Positions 31,129 through 42,739 of a stretch of 64,000 nt of DNA are shown here, in pieces. The stretch lies in the NCBI GenBank assembly GCA_949710005.1, contig OX453280.1, forward strand, positions 10,093,105 to 10,157,104. Reading direction: 5' to 3'. A model generated the notes under the pieces. The model worked only from the letters and a program-made list of their open reading frames with translations, ran no database searches and had not been told where the DNA came from. Both the position numbers and the translations under genes were made by a program. The DNA comes from Ricordea florida. Lineage: Eukaryota; Cnidaria; Anthozoa; Corallimorpharia; Ricordeidae. The stretch's first letter is position 1. The number at the start of each line of letters is the position of its first letter.

Positions 31129-31343
31129 ATGGCTTCTATCCTAATTGCGTTCGGGTCGGCAATACTGAACTAGACTGCCTTCGTAGGCGGCTCGTATTTG
31201 GCTCGATATCTCTCAGGGGGTGGCAAAAACGCAAGAGAAGAAGCCTTAGCCGAAAACAGACAGCACGATATCGCTCATCGCGACCCAGGACGGGGTCAAG
31301 AGCGCAGCCAGACTGGACTTCGAAGACACCGTCTGCAGCCTTA
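31129..31343 (+). pseudogene. Small hydrophobic protein in Polinton-like block, in-frame TAG
   Basis: Starts MASILIAFGSAILN, then TAG, then TAFVGGSYLARYLSGGG and a charged tail. The first ~35 codons are hydrophobic with a glycine-rich end. Lies 27 bp after the previous ORF, consistent with a tight array of late genes. Confidence 0.4.
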
Positions 31344-31768
31344 GGCTCTATAAAGAGACGACGCATGCGGACAAGCTCTCTGTGATGCAGAGGAGCTCCG
31401 AGTTGGCTTACGTTGGAGCCGGAGCACTTGCCCTTGATTACGCGGCTATTCGCTTTCTGTAGGGATACCCCAAGCCAATTTTTTCAGGATATACACAGCA
31501 TCATGCTGGCCGACGAAGTGTATTTCTCTATGCTAGCCATCAGCTACTGAGCGAAACGAGAAAATGTCCCTGGGTCTTAGCGCACGCTTCACGAACATTA
31601 CCGCGAAATTCTCGCTTTCATGACGGAGGATCGCGGAGCTCTGAAGAAGTTTGCAGCAGTATTACGGGGGCCATCTGACATCCGATTGGATTCATTGGTG
31701 CTTCCGGAGCGCACATACTTTGCGTGTTGGAGACTGATTGGGTTGCTTGAATACACTGGAGACTGAGA
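31344..31768 (+). other. Short remnants between small ORFs and integrase
   Basis: Short hydrophobic pieces can be read (MQRSSELAYVGAGALALDYA at 31384) but nothing long enough to call. No RNA gene seen. Confidence 0.3.
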
Positions 31769-32760
31769 ATGACCGACAGTCCGACGTCCCAGGAGTCTGT
31801 TCGCCTGTCTCGCATCTACTATAGCCCCCGCGGCTACTGGAAGGGGCTCGCAGCCATCAAAGAGCTGGCCCCTTCAGCAAAGGTGCCTGAAAAGCGGGCA
31901 AAGGACTGGCTCAAGAAGCAGGCTATCTTGCAGATCTATATACCCGCTCCACGGAACATCCCACGCCACAAGTTTGATGTCGCCATCCCAAACGAGGTCC
32001 ATCAAGCTGATTTGCTCTTTCTGCCCCACAACTGTGTAGCGCGTCGGACGTATAAGTATGCTCTCACGGTCGTTGATGTCGCCAGTCACTACAAGGAGTT
32101 TGAGCCCCTGGCCACGAAACGAAGTCAAGAGGTCGCCGATGCCTTACCTCGTATTTACAGGCGAGGCCCGTTGAAGTGGCCCAAACTGCTCCAAGCTTGC
32201 CCTGGACGCTAGCTTATGACGGCGGTTAGTCAGCTCTTGGCGAAGCATAGGGTTTCTATCAGATGTGTTCGTGTGGACATCTACTAAGACCAGGGCGTAG
32301 TGGAGCGCTGGAAGTGACGATGTCTGAGAGGTAGTTAAGCCACCAGTATGCCCAGGAGCGGCGACTTCCTGAAGGCGTGAGGTCAACTGAATGGGTTCCC
32401 CGGTGGCCCGTGGTTGTTGCGGCCTTGAATGGAGAAGTACCCGTTTGACTGAAGCCCGTAGATACCATCATGCAAAAACATGTGCTGCAAAATCCTTGTC
32501 GCCTGGTGGGTCTCGAGGAGGTAAAGCACTCCTCCGGCGTCGGCGTTCGATATCTTTACCAGCCTGGAGAGCTGGAAGGTTGCCGCCGGTTGGCCACAGA
32601 CCCCGCCTGGTCCATCCAGGTGTACCGGCTTTTACACTCAATGACCAAGCCTGACGAGCCGGTGGTATATTATCTGCTTGATGGCCCTCAACGGGGGTTC
32701 GTCCGAGAAAGAGCTTCAGGTGGTGCCACCTGACAGACAGACGTTGAGGAGCTTATGTCC
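31769..32760 (+). pseudogene. Polinton-type retroviral-like integrase (rve), frameshifted
   Basis: The first 444 bp encode an integrase N-terminal helical region and the start of the rve core: VHQADLLFLPHN with the first catalytic Asp, then YALTVVDVASHYKEFEPL. The frame then breaks at about 32200. Further pieces in other frames carry the second Asp region (CVRVDIY), GVVERW, and the C-terminal RYLYQPGELEG and PVVYYLLDGPQRGFVRE (32530-32710), as in Polinton integrases with a C-terminal SH3/chromo-like tail. It would have integrated the element into the host genome. Ends against the 3' end of the polymerase gene on the other strand. Confidence 0.85.
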
Positions 32761-35700
32761 ATAGGCTAGTGTGTCTACCCCATTCCTGGTTATCCAGCGC
32801 TTCGAATCAAATGGTAATTTAGAGACCTTGTTCGGGCGGTGCCCATAGATGCGGTGCCGCTCTGACCGAAGGACATTCATACCTTGGCGCAGGGTCTGTT
32901 TTTCGAAGAGGGCCTCTTTTATTAATTTTAATTTTTGACGACATTCTTTCTGACTCCTTAGCCTTCTTGATGTTCGCCCCTCCAGCCTCAAGGATTAATT
33001 ACATCTTGGAGCGCAAACCCACGTAATGGGGCGCACTGCACACTCGTCCTTCATCTTTCCCAGCACTTTTTTATTTAGAGTACTGTGTAGTGGGTTGTCT
33101 TCTGGGTAATCTGAGGTGTCGTAGACCTTTGTGTGAGAGGCCATGTCCATATGGATGTCCTCTGTCTTGATCTTCAGGAACGGGCTGTCTGTGTCGGTGT
33201 AGAGGAGCTGGCAACGGTCCCCGTTCTACCTCCGGAGCTGGTTGTAGTAGAAATCGTACATCTGCTGCTTAAACAGATCCAGAATGCTCATACCCACATA
33301 CACCGGACGACTGAACACTAGGCGGCTCATGTGGACCTGGTTGGCTGCCAGGTCCTCATCAAAGATGTTGGCTCGGGCAAATGCTGGGCTGGCGATGAGG
33401 CGCCTGAGTTACCGCTCCTCTTGCGAGCTCACCAGCTTTACATCAACCCTCTTCCGCAAATTCTTCATCGTGTTGCCGATGAACGCGTTGAGCAGTTTGT
33501 ACAGGTCCTTCTCTAAGCTGCTGGCGGCCTTCTTCCGGAGCTCGGTAATCATCCGGTTGTATGGCTCCATCTAAGGCCTTTGGTCGAACCGGAGGGCACG
33601 GTAGACCTTAGTCAGACGCATGCCCACAGACATGTATAGCTGCAGATTCCGATAGCGAAGCACGTAGCGCTCCTTGCCGTACAGGTTGGGACTAGCTTAT
33701 CAACCTCAGTAGGCGCTACCCCATCGCCTAGAAGGCTATGACGATACTTCGACATCAACTCTTTCTGAACCGTCATGCGCTCCGGTGCCAGAGGATATGC
33801 ATTATGTGCTTCGTGCAGGTATTCCAGGTCGACCTCGAAAATGAACCCCTCATTGAAATCGGCTGGATAATCTGCAATGGTTTCTGCGAGCCTCTGGCAG
33901 TCATCCACCCACCGAAAGCCGCCAGTGGGTAGCGCCTGGCTCATTGCCCATCCGTAGAGGGGTTTGGCATCGAGATACTGAATGTAGGTACTAGGCTTCG
34001 CCTGGTCGTATCCCTCGACCAGAGAATTGTCGGATCTGGCATAGCGCTTCGAGACCATTGAGATGCCTCCACGCATTCCTTTCTCAATGAACAGGTGCTG
34101 GTCATAATCTGTTAGCAGCCCAAGCTCCACTCCTGTCTTTTTGATTAAAGGATCCCAAGAAAGGCCTGGGCTGGTTTAGTAGTGCACTGGGTCCAGGCCA
34201 TACTGCTTTTTGGCACGTGTTTCGGAGCGTCCCGAAGACATATGCCAGCAGAAGCACATCTGTCCGGCAACAGAGATAACTAAAGTCACCTAGAGAACGA
34301 CACCTAAAAGTCTACCAAACCTTTTGCGCGTGGGTGTAGTCCTCGTCTTAGATAAAAGCATCAGAGAGCTTGCTGTAGAAGGCCCCCTTGGGGGAGGTTG
34401 GACTCGGTGAAACGTTCCCAGGAATCGACGTACTCATACGGGTACATTCCTTTCCTATCGAGCAGCTTCCGTCTTTCTCTGTCTGGCTCGTATTGGGCTG
34501 TTATCTTCAAAGGCTCTGGCGGGTTTCGCTGCAACTATCTTGTAAAGAGAGGCTAGCAGGAATTGGGCGCTGTCAATGAAACGCAGTTGCCCGAGAGAGA
34601 AATAGATGTATTTCTTTGTGTTGTTCGGAATGCCGATCACCTTGCCTTGCACCTTCGAGATGGCCTGCATAAGCAGGTGGATTATGAAACACCACGTTTA
34701 TAGTGGTACCTTTGGGGCTTAGCCGTAGCTTTCGGTTGCATGCGTTATGGGCAGCCCCTCGATATTTACCTGTAGCGTGGCAGTGGTCACGCACAAATTC
34801 CCCCTCGGGAGGGTTGTCACATATGTGGCACGTCTCAGCGGTGCGGAAGGCCTGGCGGTCCTCTCGTGTCATCCACATGGCCTTTGGATGAGCTAGCACA
34901 TCCTTCATTTTGCGTACTTCTCCCTGCAGTCTTCGGAGTAGATATTCTGCTGCATTTGGGCCACGGTACTCGACTGGTGGCCCTGTCTGGACATCACACC
35001 GCACAACGATGTAAAAAAAACTGCAGGCCTCATGGAGCTGTGTCTTCTGCATATTGCTCTTCGTGGGATCGAGCACGGGTCACTCAGTTTTCGTGGTTAA
35101 GGCCTCGAAGTCGGCGAAGATGATGAAAGCAGCCCGTGCAATCTGGTCTGTGCGCATTCAGCAGGTCCTCCCTGGAAAAGCTATGCAGGCAGCACTGGCA
35201 GAAGTACTTTCGATCCCTGTGCTGCTTCTGTTCGTACAGGAAGCGGTTTAGGTCTTAGATCCATGTGTAATGGAATCTACCAGCCTTCTCAACAAGCAGC
35301 AGGCTAATGCGGGGTATGTCTTCTGGCTGTTTGCTTATCTGGTGGATGGTCGCGCCCTTACCCCAGCCAAATACGTTGATTGCCAGGTCGTTCTGCTTCT
35401 CCACCTTGTTGACCTGCGAGACAGGTGTCGGGGAATCGATCACATGGAAGTCCAGACCGTCCTCTGTTGGGTACTTGCCCAGCCGATCTGCGTGAACATC
35501 GAAAGGAAAGAAAGCCAAGCGGAGGGCCCACCGGAGGCAGTTATTGTCCCGATTCTTAACATTCACGACTTCCTTTTTGTTTCGTATGGCTGCCGGCAGC
35601 TGGACGTATGACGCACCTCAGAGAGGCTGATACCTAGCGATGTCAAGCCAGAGTGTTTTCACCTGATCGAAAATCCACCCAGACCCTCGTTGGGTCCACT

Positions 35701-36418
35701 TCTCGAGTATTTCGTGGATCCGATGGAAAGCTTGATTGAGAGCTTCTCTGATCTCCGTCTCCTGCTTATGGCATAGCACAGGGCTAGTGTACTCCTTGCT
35801 GCCATCTGGGTTGTCCTTCCGAAGCCGGACCTTGAGAGCCATCTGAAACTTGACCCCCTTAAGGGCTCTGGGCTCCTCTATGAACTTATCACATATTTGG
35901 AGTTCCACTTGCTCGAGGAAAGCTTTGGGGTGGACATACCCTTGGGGTACATCCATCTGCCAGCCCCTCAAGTACCTACCAATGGCACATGGGGTCTGCC
36001 AGTTTGTCTGCTTGCACAGCCGACTCTAAGAATTCTTAGACCTCATCCTGGTACTCCTTCACAGATCTCAACGAGGTATTGAGTCTGGGCGATGTTTTAT
36101 AGGCTTTATAGGTTCTCGCAAGCGTCGGTTGAGTGAATCTGGAATGGGCTCATATAGGTGGTTTTAAATACGCTCTCTCCGAGGACTCGGAACGCAGTGA
36201 CTCAGTGCGGGTATAGGGCGTCCTCTCCGAGGTCTTGGAACTGGGCGCCTCGGTGCGGAGATAGGGTGTTCTCTCCGAAGTTTCGGAACTGGGCGATTAC
36301 ACGGCACTTCATACTCGTTTTCAGAGGCTCTAAGGTTGTCAAAGCTCTTCTTATAGGTCTCGTGGCTGATGAGCCCCTCGCGCAATAATGCGTTTAGCTT
36401 CTTGATCCGCCGCTCCAT
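32740..36418 (-). pseudogene. Polinton-type protein-primed DNA polymerase B, broken
   Basis: A - strand gene of ~3.7 kb in many frame pieces. From its 5' end: a proline/arginine repeat (36164-36310) after KKLNALLREGLISHETYKK; an N-terminal region (35618-35971, 35255-35566) with GSGWIFDQVKTLWLDIARYQ; an HNH-like Cys/His module (CHICDN, VRDHCHATGKYRGAAHNACN, 34573-35076); the palm motif A region YLDAKPLYGWAMSQALPTGG near 34000; and motif C YTDTDS near 33200. The C-terminal tail (WITRNGVDTLAYGHKLL) is near 32800. Family members replicate the element using a terminal protein primer. Multiple stops and shifts (for example between 34573 and 34130) make it inactive. Confidence 0.88.
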
Positions 36419-36439
36419 TGTTTCCCTAAGAACGCTCCC

Positions 36440-36879
36440 CTAATGAGTAGCGTACGCCTATTCTCTAATACGTAATTTTCCCGCTGCTCACTCGTTTTTC
36501 CCAAGAACCCTAGCCTTATAATAAGCGTACGCCTTATACCGAGCCGCGCCTACTCTCTAATACGAAATCTGCCGAGGACCCGAATGTCGACAGCAAATGC
36601 TTCGCGAGCGCGGCGCTCGGTATAGTTGAACCTTGCCCCCACTCGAGAAGCTCCACAAGCTGTGCACAGTCTCGTTTGGAATGTGGTGCTGACCCCACAA
36701 CCGGAGCACGGAACGGGTATTGAGATAAAATCAATGCTATTTCTTAGGGATGCGGCAATACTCACGTAGGCAAGGCCTTCAGCAGGTTGTTGTACTTCCG
36801 CCACTAACAACTTTGATACTCGCGCACCATCGTTAGTGAGTGTATACCGCCTATTTTGACGTTTGGCTAATACGAACAC
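36440..36879 (-). CDS. Unknown ORF at the right edge of the Polinton-like block
   Basis: A ~109 residue frame (36550-36879) with two CxxC pairs (CSGCG, CTACGA), which could bind zinc. It lies upstream of the polymerase gene on the same strand. Not recognised; may or may not belong to the viral element. The sequence 36890-36955 has no feature I can name. Confidence 0.3.
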
Positions 36880-36955
36880 ACTCTAGTGGCCACCTCTTGA
36901 TCCGCCGCCAAGCTATTAGAGAGTGGCAACTCTTACATTACATGAGATCATTGCG

Positions 36956-39200
36956 ATGAGATCATTATTGGCGGGGACTATAATTAAGTTTTGGATGTTG
37001 AGAAAGATAAAAAATTGTTGGAAGTCAAAAATAGCTATTGCGAAGACTTAGGCCTAGTTGATGTCTGGAGAATACAAAACCCTCAACAACGTCGATTTAC
37101 GTGGAGACAAAAGAAACCCGAAGTACAATGCAGACCTGACTTTTTTCTCGTAAGTCAATGCACATCTTGCAACTCAACCAACACAGATATAGCCCCTGGT
37201 TATAAGACAGATTATTTACTGGTTGCAAATTTCGACGCATAATAACATGAGATGACGGGGCTTCTGGAAACTAAATACCTCATTCCTAAAGGACGAAGAA
37301 TATATAAAAAAAATACAATCCAATATAATTCAAACTATAGATGAATATGCACTAGATAATACTGTCACTCCAAACGTACTGTGGGAAATGATAAAAATGA
37401 AAATTAGGGAGGCATCAATCAGAATAAATAAAGGAAAAAGGTTTCAAAAACAAGATGATATAGAAAAGGCAATAAAAACCCTGGAGGAGCAGACCGCCAA
37501 CGTTGATGCCACTGACTGCCAAAATGTATGGTCAGAGTTAGAAAAGAAAAGATGGGAACTTGAAACTATAACCGAATACCAGACAAAAGGGGCTATTTTA
37601 AGATCTAAATCGTTAATGAGGGCGAAAAAAACACTAAATAGTTTCTAAACTCAGAGAAGAGACACTGCAAACACGGAAAAATTACCCAATTGAAAGTTAA
37701 TGCCAAAGACTTAATCCAACCCGACAGAAAAATCCTACTCGAGTGAGAGACCTTCTATAAAAATCTCTACAGTTCAAAAGTACAAGTTAACAATTACCCG
37801 GAAGTTTTCTTTCCACCTGCACGAGAAGTTTTGAGTGAAGAAAGAAAACAGCATTGTAATTATAATAAGAATATACTCCATTTTTATTGCGCATATTCTA
37901 TATAAATAATCATATGCGCATATTCTATATAAATGATCATATGCGCATTACAATCAGACCAATAGACCATGACACCGGGAACACGCCCTACAAGGCATTG
38001 CGAGTGTCTTTTAAGCTGTAAGGAGTGTTTGGAAGCATTAAACGGTATGGCCACTGAAAAAGCACCTGGTACTAAAGTTTTTTGGAAAGGCATAGGCGAA
38101 ACACTAACGGAGGCCCTAAACTTCTTTTACCAAACTAGAAAACTCGCTGAATCACAAAGGTGAGAAATTGTCAAGCTTACACCAAAGAAGGACGCAGATC
38201 CCAACCTGATTAAAAAGTGGCGCCCATTGACACTATTAACCTGTGATTATAAGATTGCATCAAAGGCTATTGCAAATCGAATCAAAATAGTTTACCGGAA
38301 CTTGTATCAGAAGATCAGTCAGGCTTCATTAAAAACAGATGTATCAGTGACAATATACGCACGTTAGATAGCGCTATTAAGTATGCAGAAAAGAAAGGAT
38401 TACCCGGTCTACTTCTTTTCCTCGATTTTGAAAAAGCTTTTGGCACGCTAGAGTGATCATTCATAAACCAAACGTTACGCCATTTTGGGTTTGGCCCCTC
38501 ACTATGAAACTGGGTTGAACTTCTTTACTGCAATACCGAAAGCAGGTACTAAACAATGGATGGGCAAGCAATTTCTTTGAGTTAAGTAGAGGTGTTAGAC
38601 AAGGCTGCCCCCATCGCCTTGTCTTTTCATACTGTCGGTTGAAATACTCGCTGAAGCTATTCGCAATAAGAAAGAAATAAAGGGCATTAAAATCTATAAT
38701 ACTGAAGTTAAAGTAAGTCAATATGCGGATGTCACGACACTCATTTTAGATGGAACTGAAGAATCAGTAAGAGCATCACTGTTACTGATAGAATCATTTG
38801 GGAATATGTCTAGCCTAAGGCTGAACAATGAGAAAAAGAGACCTTGTGGATAGGTTCTAAAAGAAACTGCAGCCTAAGACTCTGTCCGAAAAAAAAATTT
38901 AAATGGCAAAAGGGAAAGGTCTGTGCACTAGGCGTTTGGCTCTCTACGGATCACCAGTCAACACTCTCTCTAAATTACAACAAACAACTGGCAAAAATTC
39001 AAACTATCTTGGGATGCTGGAAATTTAGAAGACTTAGCATAATAGGAAAAATAACAGTACTAAACAGCCTTGCAGCATTCCAACTGGTCTATGTACTCAC
39101 ACCTTTGCAAACGAATCACCAAGCAATAAAAGAGATCAACAAGCTTTTTTTTTTTTTAAACTCTTATGGAACGGCAAAGAAGGAGGACTAATATATAGAT
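36956..39200 (+). mobile_element. L1/Tx1-type LINE remnant
   Basis: Degenerate + strand LINE ORF2. The endonuclease end is seen as IIGGDYN then LVDVWRIQNPQQRRFTWRQ (36962-37115). RT parts: KDADPNLIKKWRPLTLL (38190-38240), LLFLDFEKAF (38410-38440), LSRGVRQGCP (38583-38612) and QYADVTTLIL (38717-38745), in which the second catalytic Asp of the YADD box is Val. The late region (ITVLNSLAAFQLVYVLTPLQ) is in 38844-39175. Many stops and frameshifts. A 28 bp duplicate (GCGCATATTCTATATAAAT type) lies at 37889-37948. It stops at 39200, at the edge of the inverted-repeat element. Confidence 0.85.
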
Positions 39201-39209
39201 TTAGCCAAG

Positions 39210-39258
39210 AAGGCGTTCCAAACTAAATCGTCCTTTTTCAATTAAGCAAATTCCGCTA
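39210..39258 (+). repeat. Left terminal inverted repeat
   Basis: 24 bp identical to the reverse complement of 48591-48614, with weaker similarity for ~26 bp beyond (left ATTAAGCAAATTCCG, right ATTTAGGAAAATTCCG). Confidence 0.8.
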
Positions 39259-39665
39259 AAAAAAGGGCAAATAAGCATGTTAGACAGCAGATTTCCGACA
39301 GAATACTAGCTATAGAGGGTTTTATACAATAACTAAGAAACACACAGTTGAAAACGTGACTACTTTATTATGTTTCTAGCAGAAAGTACAGTTTTTTTTT
39401 ACATCTAAAAGGTTATTATTTTCTGCGGCCTGTGTTAAAATGTCATCTTATGCATAGAAAACAGCAACGAACCCCTCGGACCCCTGCATAACATTCAAAG
39501 AATACAATGTAAAAGCGCTATAAAACGAGGAATGCATTTTTATTCCGCTGTCAGAAGCCTGTATGTCGTGCTTCTTAAGAAATCGAATTTTGTCTTTGTA
39601 ATATTACTTGAAGTAATGTAAATTGCTACATTAACAGGAAATCAAGCGGTTTTATTTCTACTTTT

Positions 39666-39979
39666 GAGTCCGATTTTCGGACCAAAAATTCCACCCTTTA
39701 TTTGATGTTTGGACTTTACATTCTCAACCAGATACGAGATTAATAAATTTTGAGTCCGATTTTCGGAGCCAACATTCTACGTTCTCAGCTGGACACAAAT
39801 GCCGTTAATTTTTTGAGTCCGATTTTCGGACACAACATTCTACATTTCTCCGACGATCTCAGCCCAACACACCTTTTGAAAAATTTTCAGTCTGATTTTC
39901 TGAGCAAATACTCTACTTTCCTTCGCATATATCTGCCCACCACAAATGTTCATACAGCTTGAGTGTTATTCTCGGACCA
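39666..39979 (+). repeat. Left subterminal array of GAGTCCGATTTTCGGACC
   Basis: Five units at 39666, 39752, 39815, 39888 and 39961, spaced 63-86 bp, decaying with distance from the end. The motif is a quasi-palindrome (GTCCGA-TT-TTCGGAC) with an asymmetric centre, so orientation can be read; all five point the same way. Probable protein-binding sites. Confidence 0.8.
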
Positions 39980-40335
39980 ATGTGAGCTTTGTATTCTGAA
40001 TTTCCAATATTAATATCTCTAAAATTACGAATGAACTACCTACTTAAGTCTTGTGTGATTTGACTGATTTAGTAACGCTGTCCATAAACGTTTTGTTCGT
40101 AAAACGACATGCTGAAGCAAACTATCACTCGAGTTCTAGTCAAAATAAAGACTAGGAAAGGCATGACGCGTAAATATACTGTTTTGATTTGTCAAGAAAT
40201 CAGCAGACAAAAATCTTAAAATTTGATTTAAAATCTTAGAATCAACATGCAACATCACGGCGTCATTGCCGGCCTTTTAAGAGTTTTTTCAGCATCAATC
40301 CTGCTTTAGACGTTTTTGGGACACGTAGCAGCCAG

Positions 40336-40467
40336 CTATCTAAATGCAACAGTCACTCTTTGTTTCCATTGGTCAACAGCTAATGGAGGCATGAACTCCT
40401 CATACCTTCCCGCATCAATTGAGTGCACAGAGGGTTGAACAATAGCTAGTACGCCTTCTGGAAGCTC
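40336..40467 (-). CDS. Putative terminal exon, protein not recognised
   Basis: On the - strand a pyrimidine tract and TGCATAG acceptor (40468-40475) precede 44 codons (ELPEGVLAIVQPSVHSIDAG and EEFMPPLAVDQWKQRVTVAF) ending in TAG at 40336-40338. Clean acceptor, no rare composition and exact stop suggest a real last exon of a - strand gene inside the inverted-repeat element. Phase 0 at its start does not match the phase-1 donor at 42740, so another exon must lie between if they belong together. Confidence 0.4.
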   Translation of the reverse strand, partial: ELPEGVLAIVQPSVHSIDAGRYEEFMPPLAVDQWKQRVTVAFR

Positions 40468-40826
40468 CTATGCAGACAAAAAAAATGCAGAACTTAATTA
40501 CTATGAAACTTTATAAATTGCAGTGAACTAGATCTACATTTAGCTTGCCCATTCATATATACATTCTAATTGGCCTAAGGTTTCACGTAAACAAGTTCAG
40601 CAATAAGGGACGCTACCCTTAACATTGGCCTCCCTTTGTCTTGTACTGTAGACAGACGAACGTAAAGTAGCTATTCTGGTGTTCAGATTAAGAAATTGGT
40701 TTATCTAGAAAGCCCTTAAGAACATAAAGTTATGTCTGTCACTTTTTGAATTCAAGAATATTTATTTAAAGGTTAAAGGAATGCTAACTTATATAAATAA
40801 CAAAGTAGTGCAAGCGGCATAAGAGT

Positions 40827-40934
40827 TAGTCTCCTTCGCAGCCGCTTTTTGGGACGTCACGCAACGCTCCCCCCAAAGAAGCTTTTGGGGGGAGCGTTGC
40901 GTGACGTCCCAAAAAGCGGCTGCGAAGGAGACTA
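40827..40934. mobile_element. Perfect 108 bp hairpin MITE with 9 bp target duplication
   Basis: TAGTCTCCTTCGCAGCCGCT and its exact reverse complement form two ~48 bp arms around GAAGC. It is flanked by CATAAGAGT at 40818-40826 and 40935-40943. A 9 bp duplication points to a Mutator-like transposase. I recall this hairpin as a widespread coral/anthozoan repeat, from memory only. Confidence 0.9.
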
Positions 40935-41463
40935 CATAAGAGTTGGTACGTGGTAAGGACAGTTATTTCAAGAAGATGCTACATGTAGTATTGGTCCGGT
41001 TTTAGAACCTTGGAGAAACCCCTTTTATAGCATAACTTCTTGTTTAAAGTAAAAACTGCAAATTGCAATTCACATTTAAGTTCATGGTTAAGTTTTTGTT
41101 TCTAAGACGGCTCACAACTTTTTCCTTCTATAATCCGTCCTTCAAATTTTTTTAATTAATTCATCAACTCCTGCGTAGTTCTGCGGGTTCGTTGCAGACT
41201 CCTGGTTTTGCTTCCCTTTCAAATGTTTATCCAAATCACTGTAGTGTCTTTGACAATATCCACAAGATCTTAATTAGGGGCTGTCTTTAACGTGCACGAC
41301 ATGCATTTGACCCTTTAGTTTAAACTTAAATGGGTAGCCACTTAATAGAGAGTATTCTCTTTCAGTGACAACGTGAAAAATAGTAGCTATACGTTTTAAA
41401 CGGGCGTTTGAAACATTTAAAATGAAATTCATTGAAAAATGGCGGGAAAACATTATTGTGCAA

Positions 41464-42574
41464 AATAGACCCTTCCACGGTTAATGGCGCCATATTGACT
41501 GGGGGGCAAACAAAACCTGGTTGCTACGCAACGCGCCATATAGTCCCTTTCAAAATAAGACTCGGTTCGCTACCCTCATTCCCTTTTTTTGTGAACAAAC
41601 GCCTATTTCTATAGCCGAAACTTTGTGGCAACAAAAGGAAGACATTGTTAAAGGTGAGTGATTGATTGCTTTGTAGAAATACGTCTTCTTCTTTGGGTTG
41701 TACGCGTATGTTGTGATAGGTTGTTCGAATGTGAATCGCTCAGAAAACTACTTTTGCAAGACGTAAATTGTGGATGTACTCCAATGACATACCTCTCAAA
41801 TAGGAATAAAATAGACGTTTTAGTCATAAATACCGGGAAGCGGTAGATTGCAGGCCTGAAATCACGATTAACGCAGCTAAAAACTCTTGGTTTTGCCTCT
41901 ATTTTAGGGTTTTAATTTCCCTCGAGGTCGCATGGCTACTCGTGTCTCAAAAGAGCCCTCGATCGAAAATCTTCTGAACTTGTCGAGACCACGCTTCTAT
42001 CATCTCGTTTTTGGGTTTGTGAAATGATAACCTCCCCACATGTGAGTGAATAACCCATTTCCCTGGATACCTTCGGTCGTTGTCGCAACCTCCAACGCAA
42101 CACTTGTCTCCAAATCCCATTTCCCCGACTAAATTTTATGCACGGAAAGTATGATACTTTTTAACTTTGGACCTAGAGAAACAGGAGACAAACCATACTT
42201 CCAATGCTCTTCTTTATGTTTTTCTTTTTTTGCCCGCGTAAATCCCAGAAAGGACTGTTTCTTGTGTGCTTCTCACAACAATGGAGACCGCGATTCACAT
42301 TCGAACAATCTATCACAACATACGCGTGCAACCCAAAGAAGAAGACGTATTTCGGCCAAGCAATCGATCACTCACCTTGAATAATGCTTTCCTTTTGCTG
42401 CCAAAAAATTTCGGCTATAGAAATAAGCGTTTGTTCACAAAAAAAGCGAATAACTATTTGAGGGTAGCGAACCGCGTCTTATTTTGAAAGGAAATATATG
42501 GCGCGTTGCGTAGCAACCAGGTTTTGTTTGCCCCCCAGTCAATATGGCGACCATTAACCGTGGAAGGGTCTATT
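41464..42574. mobile_element. 1.1 kb foldback element with ~280 bp arms
   Basis: Arms 41464-41739 and 42290-42574 are reverse complements at roughly 85-90%, starting AATAGACCCTTCCACGG and including GGGGGGCAAACAAAACCTGG and GTTGCTACGCAACGCGCCAT. The central ~550 bp is unique and non-coding. No clear target duplication. Each arm holds a GGTGAGTGATTG segment that looks like a splice donor on its own strand. Confidence 0.85.
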
Positions 42575-42739
42575 ATGACTGATACTGTTCAGTGCTTTAT
42601 AGTCTCGGCGTAATTACGCAGTTACTACGAGTCTTAAATCTTCATCAGAATGAAAACAAGGCTACGTTAAGCCTGGAGTTTGGATTTGCTCCCCACGCCG
42701 ATTAGATGAAATTTATCGGTAAAGGCAATTACGGCTTAC

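Larger units (their letters stand above)
29034..36900. mobile_element. Polinton/adintovirus-like relic fused to 18S
   Basis: A ~7.9 kb block with the gene set of Polinton (Maverick) or adintovirus-type elements: A32-like packaging ATPase fragment, small membrane proteins, retroviral-type integrase, and protein-primed family B DNA polymerase on the opposite strand and convergent with the integrase. Capsid and protease genes are not seen. All genes carry stops or shifts. The left edge cuts the ATPase before its Walker A motif at the 18S junction. No terminal inverted repeats were found. It is an inactive endogenous copy. Confidence 0.85.

Noticed and set aside
36160-36310. Tandem 45 bp repeat as a separate satellite
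   Set aside because: It is the Pro/Arg repeat in the polymerase N-terminal region on the - strand, in frame.
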